From positions 11,083,361 through 11,147,360 of the forward strand of contig NC_067120.1 in NCBI RefSeq assembly GCF_021347895.1: a DNA stretch of 64,000 bases, read 5' to 3'. Both the position numbers and the translations under genes were made by a program. This DNA comes from Acanthochromis polyacanthus (Eukaryota > Chordata > Actinopteri > Pomacentridae). Positions 48,301 to 60,300 of the stretch are shown one piece after another. Every line of letters starts with the position of its first letter. Positions within the stretch are counted from its first letter, which is position 1. The notes under the pieces are model-generated. The model saw nothing but the letters and a program-made list of their open reading frames with translations. It had not been told where the DNA came from and did no database searches.

Positions 48301-51300
48301 GATTAAGCCCATGTGTTTTTGTCCTCTGTTTCCAATTTAGTTGAACTCTGGAATGGTTTATTAATAATAATAATTATTATTATTATTTTATAAAGTGTTT
48401 CTAGTTCTTCCTTCCAAACTAAACCTTTCCCTTAGCAAAACAGGACTCTCTGCAGTGAAGGCTGACATGTGTATGAGATTAACAGTTGTTCCACAGACAA
48501 ACAGCGACAATTGTATGATCTAATATTATTATTTCATTGTTATATTTTGTGTCTATACTGAGTAAGCTCAGTACTACAATTCACTGGCTTGCCTTTTAGT
48601 TTGTGTTGCTGGCCTCTTTAACACATCATTTCTGTGCAATCTCTATAGAACAACCTTGTTATGCAGCTTGTTGTACCTTAATATATGTAGTTATTACAGT
48701 AACTGTGTTGGCTGCGACTGGATATATAAATGTGAAACTGTTTATTTTGTTTGAATCCATGCACAGGTTTGAACAATCACATTATTTTTCAGACAAATTT
48801 CACTGGCTCCTTTCCCATTTTGTTAGTCATGTAAAATTCAAGAGAGGTCAAACTTTGTTCTCTTGTCAGCTGGGTCAGTGTAGTCGGTAGCTCATGTCGA
48901 GATGCAACACAAGGACGCAGCCTGGCTGTCTGCTTATCACTATCTGTCATCTGGATTGCTGTGTGGCCTAATGGGCTGCTATACAGACGCTAGCCCCAGA
49001 GTGCGCTACATTATCTGTTTACAGTGATGCTGCCGTATTGATCACCTCCTCCCACCAGATAAGCAGAGTGATTTACAAAAAAGGCAGCTGCCGAGGTGCT
49101 CCTGCCATATCTCTCCCCAGGGAGGCTGATTCCATCTTGTTACCATTACATTAATGAGCTAATTCCTCTACGAGGCTCCGCTAATGTTCTAGTGTAACCC
49201 TGTGGTCGCTGGAGTGTCCAGATCGGGGTTTGTGCAGCCACTGTCATTAACTGGACAGATGATATCGTACAAAAGGCACAATAACATCCCAAACGTTGCC
49301 ATCGACAGCATTAATTATACAACACAGTGATGTTATTAGTTACTTTGATTTGCATTATGTTAATTATTTGCCTGGTGTTCTTATTGACGGGCATTTAAAT
49401 CATTTAACATTATGCTTATATCCATAAAATGTCATTAAACTGTGGAAAAATATCTCAATGTTCCTGATAGCCTAATGTGTGCTTCCACTTACCAATCCAA
49501 AACCAAATGGTATCCAATTTACTTATTTATTTGTGTTTATTTTTGGAGTTGAATAAAATCTGTAAACCTTCCATTTGAGACACTTGAGTTAGTTTTTGGT
49601 ATTCTGCGCAAAGACCACTTAAATAAGTCATCAATTTAAAAAAAAAAAAAAAAAAAAAGCAGCTTACTTTATGTTTTTTTGAAAAATCTATTAATTTAAA
49701 GTTGTAGCTGTATTTTTAGGGTGACTAATCTAAAATAAGGTGATCAGTTAGGTAAGTAATCTGAAACGATTCCTTTAAATCTACCCTTGTTTGTGTTGTT
49801 GTATGGTAGCAGTGGTGCTGTTTGGCCAATAAGATAGTAGGCATTGCATTGAAGATATAAATGATTATACAGTCCTATAATAGTATATTTTGTCAATGTT
49901 ATTAGTTGAAGCGGTTTTGTCTCACTCACTTAAAGCCGTTTCATGAGTACAGGACAAGTAAATTTAGTGGACAACGCTTGTGTGGTTGTTGTCTTTTTAC
50001 TCTCCTTCCATTATGACAGCTGCAGATTATCAGTTTAACCCAAAACCAGTGTCAAAGGACTGACGACAAGAATCTTTCTTTGCACAGTGATGCAGAGTTA
50101 CACAGAGCTGGCATTTAGATTTGCAGATGCCTTGTCCTTCTGTCTTCAATAGGGGTCACTGGAGAGAAGAGGGGAAGAAAGACTTGTGTTGTGTGCTACT
50201 TGCAAATGGTCTCAGCTGTCTAGCTTCATCCGAGTTTTTAAAAACCAAACCATGAAAAGAACAGAAAGCACTAGTCTATTCATTTCAGTAGTAAAAGTCA
50301 AATTTAGATGTTTTTACTATGATGTTTTAGTCACACCACATGTTGACAATTCCCAGTGTTTTTAAAAGTCATACAGAGCTGTGGCTACAGAGAAAGGTTA
50401 GCAGTCCTTGACATGCGTGTTAACCCAATTTGTATTTCCACCTCTGTCTCACATGACCTGGTGTATCCTGTGAAATCAGACCTGCTACCTGTGGTTTTAT
50501 TTCAGGATGTTTTTCCACCATTTGTGAGGCTGTGTGTATGTTATTTGTGTGTGTTGTGCACTCGTTGTGCTTGGTGCTGTGTGGCGGCTCATCAGATTTC
50601 TCCTCCTTCGATACCTGGCCAGTGTGGCACAACAGCCAGAGTAGTATGTCTTGAGCACTCAGGGTATCGGAGAGATCAACAGCAGAATCAATTAATGTCA
50701 TTTAGATAGCAGTGAATGAAGGGATGTTTGACAGCACAAGGAATGGATTTGCTCCTCACCTTTATTTTGGCTTAGGATTCTTTTTTCATTCCCCGTTTAA
50801 GAGGCAGGGGCTCAACTGATCTGGAAGTTAGTCAGATTTCTACAGCGCTGCTTCCCGTCAGGGCTTGACTGCATACATAGGAAATGCACAGAAAGGGCGA
50901 GGAATGTGAGACTCAGGTTGAGGAGCACAGATTTCATGGTTGATAACTCAAGGCAGTGACAAAAGCATAAGAGCCTTTTACATGCTTGTTGTACTGTTGT
51001 CAAATGAGCACAGAGTTGGCCATTTACCTTAATAAATGGACTTGATGAAAGATGCACACAACCCATAACCGTGTTGGAGAGCAGCGTTTATGGTTGTTAC
51101 AATTGAGTTATTCCAAAGAGCTAAAAACTAGTGAAATCTGGGTGCTTTTGTGGACAAATTCTTTTTTCAGAAGGTTCTTAATTTTCGTCTCTTCTATCAG
51201 TCTTTTCCTTAAAATGAAATTATTACAGAATATTATCACAAGGTTCCACCGTATAGTAGGTCGGCCTGCTGACTATCAGGACCTCAGGGGCTGCATATGG

Positions 51301-54300
51301 GCACACAGGATCAGGTGTGTTCTATCTGTTTTACCTCTTGGCTCATTTCTTTATGGATGTGAGTACCCTTTACTGTAAAATGGTAGTCCCCACTGATAAA
51401 AGGTTAACTGTTGGTGTAAACGAGCAGATCACGTTCCTTAATTATTTGTTTCTTCGCTTTATCAACTTTAAATCCCTCTTACAACTCCAGTTGCAACTTG
51501 TGGACAGTAGTTCATTGCTTGTTCTCACAGTGAGAATACACTCAGGGAGTTGAGAAAGATAGCGGTTATGTTTAATTTTGGGATCCTGTTAAGCACAATC
51601 TCACCTTTGTAATGAGAAAACCCTTGTGATGTAGGTGAAGGAATGTGGCCTGCTTAGACTGGCACACATCAGTTTTTTTTGTGCAACATGAGAGAGCGTT
51701 GCGGCACTTTACCAAATTGTTCCTCAAAATCTGTGACTAGACCTGTCACTGAGGGGTATTTAGATAGTGAGATTCCCAGAGAGGTTGGACTATCGGGTGT
51801 CATGCTCATCAAGCTCAATTAGGTGGGAGGAAACCAAAGACAAGATCAGTGTGATGGTTCATTGTGCAAGCTGGTGTAAGGGCATAAACTCAAACATGCC
51901 TCTGACAGCCTCCTCATTTGTTCAGAGATGACCAAAGACAAGCCTGATTAGCTGTGTTACAAAGCAATTGCATGCTCATTACATGAGCAGCTGAGTGAAT
52001 GGAGGGCCAGATCTGTCTTGCCAAAGTTAAGTGATTTAATTAGAATATGCTAGTCAGGTCAGGGAGACAGAATGCAGCCATGTCTTTGAATAATTTTTAA
52101 AGTGGTTTGTTGTAGTCCCAACCCAAACCCACAGTTTGCATAATAGTATTTTAAGGCATTGTTTGTTGTTTTTTTGTAGTAACAAATTTACTTTCTTCTT
52201 TAAAAGCTCACTTTTCCTGCACCCTTGTACTCTATTACATACATTGTATATAGGGAAATCCAAATACTATAACCATGCCTATCCCAGCTGACATGTCGCC
52301 AGTCAATCACATAGCAAGAAACAAAATCATAAACCTATTTTGCAGCAGCCAACATGAACACAGGCTATACCAACGCTTAAATACACCTACATTTTTGTGA
52401 CGGGGAACACTGTCAAAATCATTGCACATATACTAAACAGGGACAAACTGGATTTGAAAAGCTGAAAACGCTCAACAGACCTACACTGGGGACACAGTTG
52501 TTAATGTTGTGGAAGAAAAAAAGTTGACTGCATAGCCAGTCATGGCAAAACTGCCAAATGGAAAGTAAAGACAACAACCAAAACTATATGACAATGCAAT
52601 AAGTAAATCCCAATCCCCTTGACTCTTTTTTTTTTTTTTTTTCCCCCCCTGCATTCATGATGTCATACATAGTCTGTTTAAGATTGTTGTCTTTGGACAT
52701 TTCACCCTTCTTGGCAGGAGATGGGAAACATGAGAGCTTACCAACTTGAATCAAATACATTTTATTTAATCCACTACACTACAGGATGCCTGCAGAAGTC
52801 CAGTTTTTTGTTCCAGTGTGTCGACTGGGTATTCCAATCTGATTAAAATCACAAGAGTGGTTTCAGGAGCACCAGGATAAGTCAAAAGAATTTTCATGCC
52901 CTCTCCCAATCCACTGATCTGAACCTTGACAAGAAATTCATATTTCAAAGTAAATTACTGCCTCGTTCATTCCTTCTTAAACACTATTAAATATTGCATT
53001 AAATTATAGAAGAGGACAAACATTGGCAGATGAATAGCCCCCAGAATCTCAGTGTAACTTAAATGTTATTGACAGACATTGACTTTTTTCCCACTGAGAC
53101 AGCTCTTGATATAATGAAGTCAGTCCTACATTTCCACTTATTCCCTGATACATATGACAATCCTACTGTTGTGCACCGCTTTAATGCAACAGGGACATAA
53201 TCTCAAATACGACAAGAGTGACCAAAGTAATTCTTCTCCTTTAGAGGAATGTACATGGAGGTTACTACCGTTTCCATAAGCCTGGGTGAAGCTTATAATT
53301 ATACATTGTGAAGAAGTATTTGAGTTGTCATTTGGTATTTGCATAGGAAGCGATCTGTTTCCCAGTTCTCTTGAGAATCAGAGTGTCTGAGATCTGACGC
53401 TGCCTGACTGCACACAAAGCAGAGTTTGGTTGGGTTCTCATGTTGCCTCACTTCTTGCTCCACAAGAACTTTCCTGTCGGTGCACTTAACATTAATTAAC
53501 TTTTCCCATTGCTTTAAGATTTTATAAAATTGTTCCCAATATAGCTGCTGCAATACTACAACAATTTGTAAGAAAGGTCTTAAGGTGATCTTTTTTAGGT
53601 CTTCTGTTATTGTTTCAAGTAGTTCTTGGTCACATTAACACCACATTCCATGTCTGACAGCTTTACACAGCAACGTCAATAATGATACGGCGAAGCGACT
53701 GATCTGCCCGCTAGCAAATGCAAAGCAAAGACCAGAGGAAGTTACCGAGAGACTTTGGTGAACCTCCACCTAATCTATTTTTCTTTACCATGCCAGCGTG
53801 GTTTGACCGAAAACGCGCAGCAGATGTGAAGGTTCGGTAGATATCAAAATGTTTACCAGTTGAAATAAACATGGCCTACTTTAGGCACTGGAGAGGCGGA
53901 TTCCATTCTTCCAACGAGCAGATAGGACACGCTATTCCTCCAATGGCTAAAATATACAGTGTCAGAAAATATTAACTGATGAAACGGGGCGAGGGGGAGT
54001 AGCAGTCACAGCAGAATGATTGGTCAGTTATCAGAAGCATTAATCTTCTCTGGGGCTTGTTTTAGAGTAGACATAATACAGAGGCGCACTGACTGGCTCA
54101 GCGCTGGCTGCTGCCTGGGCGGCTGTGAGGAGCTGCTAAGAAAGTAGTTTTATCTCTCCAGCGGAAATGCTGCACCATCTCTGCCAAGATTGGATTGCAC
54201 TCAGCACCTCTGAGGTGGATCTGGTGAGGGGAGTTTCCACAGAAGTAGTTGATATGAGTGTTTTATTCCTCAAATCAGCTTCCTTGCTCGCGCTGTCAGT

Positions 54301-57300
54301 GAGATATGCTTTTGACTGGTGAAGACAAACTGCACCCTTAAAGAACCACAAATACAGAAAAGTGTGTTTGGTTTCCTGGTGCCTGCAGATAATCTTGTCA
54401 GTGCCCAGGTCACATTTACATCCCAGCAGTAGTGTTTCTTCAGTTGATTGCAAGGAGGGAAGCAGTGTGCCCTGAGGTTTGTTGTTTCACACTTTGAGTA
54501 ATATATATTTTTTTCTTATCTGTCTCTGTTAGATCTCTCTGTGCTGCTGTAAATATCTACTACCTGGCATGTTCCTGCTGTGCCCTCAACTGCTCCTATG
54601 TGCTGTTTAGCAACAAGATAGTCCTCCTCATGGACTTGCTGCTGCATCAGCTAACAGTAAGTAAACACACAGGATCAACCGCCACAGAATGTTTCTTCGA
54701 TGATGCAATGAAATATGAATGTTTGCGTGACTAGTGTTTGCCAAACACAATGTTTTAATTTGTATGAAGTAGATAAACTGTCAAGGAAATGCTCATTGTG
54801 TTTGAACACAGGATATTGTAAGATAGAAATGTTCAATTTTTGTTACCAGTTCTCTGTTTTCTTTACATTTAATCAATTGTCATACACTGCTCTGACCACA
54901 GAGAAAGCCCTGCCTTTTTGCTGGTGTCTGTCACTGCCACAGTGTTAATGAAAGACAGAGCAAGACACAAACTAGTGAGTAACAAACCGTTGTCCAGGCT
55001 CTCCACAGATGCCTCCAACTGGGGAATGTGAGAGCACAGTCAGTCAGGCTGCATTGCGGCGTCATGTCAGCCCATATCCTTCAGCACTCTGTAAGAAGGG
55101 CTGTAAACATCAGCTCACTCCAAACATCCAACGGTGGCGGCTCACTGGGGCCTCCTACACTCACAACACAGACAGGACAAGGCACAGGCACAGGGTTGTG
55201 GTGCATGTATGAACTCTACTGGGGCTTCCTTCTCCAATCCAAAGCAGTCATGTTTCCTCAGGGCACACAGGGAGAGGTTAGCCTGTATGCTCCAGTTTAT
55301 ATAAAACATATCCCAGCAGCTGCTCTGCTGACTGACATATCCAACAGCACTCCAAGAGATGAACCAACTTTTCTGCTTGTGTTTGCTACAGATGAAGAGC
55401 CCAATATTACTTATCTGCCTCCTCAGCCCTCTATGATGAGCTGAGATTTAGTTTACAATTTTTACACAGATTTGCATTTTTCATTGTATTTATAGACATG
55501 GACATATTCATGTGCATGTCTGTGTTTTGGTATGCGTGTGTGTGAGCAATAGAGTCGAGCGGTGGGGGTTGCACGGCCATATGAGCATGCCCCCTTTTAA
55601 TTAGATTTGTGGAGAATGTCGGTGGATTTACCTATGCTGTCAGCATTCACCCCAACCATTAGACCAAATGGGAACGTTTTATCTTTGCAAGGTTCCACAT
55701 TAAACAGTGGCACTATATTTTAAATGCGGACCTCTGCTTTCATGAAGTTTGTCTTGAAATGCAAATGAGAGAGTGCTTGTCGTACTACTGTGCCGTATAT
55801 GTCCGTCTATAGCCGTTTTATTTGGGCTTCTATCTTGTCTGGATGTTTGTAGTTTACAGCCTTTGCTCAGCCACACAAAGCTGGTATAAACAAACAGAGA
55901 TGGACTATAAACAGCTACTATGACTTTGTTGTAGCTATTTCAATTCTTAAGACTGCGGTCTACTAATTTGTTGTCTCAAACGGATGAATAAGCTCTGCTA
56001 AACTGTGTAATGTACCAACAAGCCATTTTCAACTAAAACAGGACATTTAACATTTGCTTCTGCATTAATAAAATGGCATTTTAACTTAGTGCTAAAGGGC
56101 GACTTGACCTACTGCTATTTATGTCTATGCTGTTGATTTTATGTCTGATGGCATGCTGTCAGATTTCTGCTATAGTCTCTCAACTTCAGAGTTTATTAAA
56201 AGACCAATAACCTGGTGATATAAATAACAGGTTTATTAATGCTTCAATACACTATCCTGTGTTCACTGTGTTTTTTCCTTTCCATTTTAATAGCTGTATG
56301 TCCCAGATGAGGACAAGTCTATTTTTGGGCGCAGTGTGAACAAGCAAGTCTTTGAAGGTTTGACAACAGGCCTGCTTCAAACCATCGCTACCATCCTGGG
56401 GTCCCTGTCACCAAATATCTCTGAGTCTTGGCAAGGTGAAAACACATGGATTTCCTCCCCAGATACCAAGGTCAAGAGCTCTGCCACAGAGTCCTTCAAC
56501 ACTCGCACACAAGATCTAATCAGGTATTTCCCTTCAATGCTCTGTGCTGCTCTCGCACCACTTCTCATCCTCCTACATGGCACCTCTTTTTTTTCATCTC
56601 GCAACCTTTTTTCCTCCTTTAGTACATCCCTCCTCCACTCCTCTTCACCGGGTTGCGAGTTGGTCAACCTCTGATTTCCTCAACAACATGCTTTATGTAA
56701 AGAATAGGCTGACAAAATGTCAGATCATTTGGAAAAGATCCAAGTGGTGTCTTGTTAGACTGGGAGTAGTGTGAGAATGAGGTGTATTCTGGCATCCCTC
56801 CAGCACGTACTTTTTCCGCACATTCGGTACCACATTTTAAGTAAAATCAGTTTCTGAGGGCGGGGTCACAAAGTAGCATAAACAAAGAGCACTTCCAAAG
56901 CTTTGAAAGGTCCCCTTGAACCTGGTGTTCAAGCCAGCCATGTGGGTCTGAGCTGTAGGAGTCGGGGGTCTGATGGAGAATGTGGACTGTGAGGAAAGGC
57001 AGGCCCAGCCGCATGAAGCTTTGTGGACTAGTCTTTCCACCGTCCCTCCCACAAGCCATGATTCATCTGGACGGAGCAGCTGCACAGGCCCACCAATCTC
57101 ATCCACTGACCCAGTCGTAACCCTAGAGACAGAGGAGGGCCTGAGAAAAATTGTGTCGTCAGACTGATAATCCCGAGTACGAACACAAGATTTACCTCAA
57201 CTGTCTTATAATGTATATGTGAGGAAGGACAAAAGATCAAAACATTTTTAGCTTTTGCAACACTTCCCCATTATACCAACCTATATATCACACAGAGAGG

Positions 57301-60300
57301 AGATCACCATTTCCTCAGTTTGCATTTTCACTGCTTTTAGTCCCCTGTTAGTGCTGTAAATATTTTCAATGTACATTCATATTTTGAGGCACAAAGTGGA
57401 GAGTTCGACCACCAAGCAGGATGTCAAACAGAGAGTAGGCCCTGGACAAAGCAGCAAGTGTGAGAAAGATGCTTTCAACCCAAGTAAAGCTGTGGAAGAG
57501 GATCAAGACAAAACAAGGGGACTTGGTTCAAGTGTCAAATGACCTGCAGTGCAGGTTCAAAACTGGCATAATCACCTGTTTTAAGAGGACACCAGTGAGT
57601 GACAGTTCCAACAATAAAGGCTTGTGAGAGAAGTGAAAAGTCAAAGCATTGATTAAATGAGGAACTGTGACTTCAGAGTGACCACATCAGCGACTTAAAG
57701 GTCTTGATTGGCAGCTATAGTGCTCTCTAGATTTTCTTAAGTTGTTGGTGCCCGAAGGTCCCGGAATACCAGAGCTTTGAGAAGACTAGCCCCAGGTCAG
57801 CAGACTGTCAAGGGCCCAGAGCTGGGCTGGCACAGGGGCCACAACAGTCCTCTAATGACACTATTAGCAGTGATTTGTGGCTGAAAGAGTACAGGGAACA
57901 TGATCATGAGACCTGTCATTGGCAAAGACAAATTGAAGATATCACAGTAATAGCAGGGGGTGGAGGGCTTAGGTGAGGTATTGGCTTTCAGCTGCAGTGC
58001 TGTGGAACTATGCACAGTAAAGGCCTTTGTTTGCCTGTGGGAGATAAGCTTTTTACAAAGAAACTGTTTCACTTTAACATTTAGGAACTAATGCTTGTTT
58101 ATTTTCTTCTTTTCTTGTGTCTTTACTCTAGCTATGTGGTTAACATGGGCTTGATTGACAAGCTCTACGGGTGCTTCTTGTCGGTCCAAGGTCCTGTAGA
58201 CGATCACCCTAAGATGTCTGCTTTCCTTCAGCAGGCCTCAGCTCTGCTACACAGCATATGCAAGCTGTGCTTTGTCGTAACCGGACGGTGAGCCTGTCTC
58301 TCACTCTACTGCACACCTTAAACATCTCTGTGATCTCTTGATCTTCCTCTAACAAACACACACACCTCTCTCTTTGCAAGTAATGACAGAGACAAAGTCA
58401 CAGTCAGTTCTTTAATGTCAGGAGGACCCATAAAGACGGGGCTCATAGTTACTCAAACAAAGACTGTGGTTCCTCTGCAGCATCAGCCAGCAGGTCATTT
58501 ACTCCAGCCAGAAAGCTGGCTAAGCTGTCGTTACTACAGATCGAGATAGGCATCTACTTGACCCAGCGCTCTGTCACTCACCATAAACCTTAGCCTGCAG
58601 TGTGGGGGGAGCCCACCCACGTGTGATACGGTGACCTCCACTCAGAGAGGTTCAGTGGCGCCGCTGACAGAGGCTAAGCACACAGTCACACCAAGGGACA
58701 TCAGCACCACAATTTCTGACTTCAAAGGAACAGAAATGCTCGGCATGGTAGCAGGGCCAGATATTATTTTATGTTACATTATTATGAAATTTGAAACGGA
58801 ATAACCTGCATGCATTTTAATTGTTATATTGAATCTAAGTAGCAGCTGAGCCACGACAATCTAACTGTTCTCCGTGCAGTATCAATGACCATGTCACAAA
58901 GCCTTGGTAGACCACAGCTAGAACTGTTCATTGTGGAATAATTGTGAGGGGAAAATGGTGATCTGTGCACTGCAGCAGCCAGAAGGTTCTGTTCTATCTA
59001 AGCTCTCTGTGTGTCATATATATGAATGCTCAGTGGACTAGTAGAATATTTGGGCCATGCCAGTTGCTGTGTCAGGGGATTATAATGGCATTAGGAGGCT
59101 GTGTTCTTGCCTAGCAGCATATTTCATGCAAAGCCTGTTGGCTAACATCAAGTATCAGCATGCAGTGTAGGTTCCATCCAGAGGTCACACACCCTCCATT
59201 CTACATAGCTGCAAATCATAGCTGGTGCTGCTGCGGTAGTCTTAAATTGTCTCTCTACTGGCTGAGGGTTTTCTCTGGACTCCTCAGGGTTGTGGCTGAG
59301 AATCCTAAATAACATCACTGCAACAATTACTTTCATTATCTCTTGTGTTTAAGTTTTTTTTTTTATGTTAGTACCATGATGATTATTTTATATGGTTGGA
59401 TCCTCTATTCAAACCTCTATCTTCTGAATTTCGTAGCATGGAAAAATTCACTTTAAAAAACTTAGACCAGTGACATGTTTAAACTTTGGGTTTGTTGGTT
59501 CTTTGACTTATTAAATAGAGCCTTTTATTCCTCTTTCCTACCCACATTATCTCTGGCTCTGTTGTTAAATGTATTGTACAGGGATGGGATGATGTTGCCA
59601 ATCCCTTTAACCAACAGGGTGGCATTTTGTTGGAGCCAAGCAAACATATCACCTTGAATCCTCTCAGGCAGGCTTTGATTAAATGTACTGGAGCACTCAG
59701 CACCTTGTCAGGCAACTCAGTACAATCTACCAGCTTGAAATCACTGCCATGAGCTTCACGTCATGGCATTACTATGTTTACTGTAGGAGGAGTGAGAGCG
59801 GAAGTGTTGATCTTGAGCCTTAAAAGTCTGTCTTTAGCTAATCCAGCTGGCAGTTAATTGTACTCAAAAAGGTGAAACCACTTCTTACATGCAAAGAGTG
59901 AAAAAACTGTTATTCCATGAATAAACCAGAAAAAGACAGAAGATGAAATTAAGGGCGATCCAACATGTAAATATGCAACACATTTCAAACTTGGTGCTCT
60001 TCCACTTGCAGTTAAGTCGGATAACATGGCGGCACTGACAGAGTATCTTTTATCCAAAGGAAAGTCATCTCTAAGCTTTTGTCTGATGAGTAAACCTAGA
60101 AGCCACTGAGGTCTAGCCTGCTTTTGTGTCCTCAGTGTTGCAGTGAATGAACAGTGAATATGATACCAGCAACAGCAGAGAGTCAGTAAATTCTATTCAA
60201 AATATCTGCAAATACACTCTAATGCTAACTGATGTTTCTGGTTTGTTATTTGAGCCCACTTCCTATTAAACTCCTCCAGTTATTTTCAGTTTTCCTGAGC

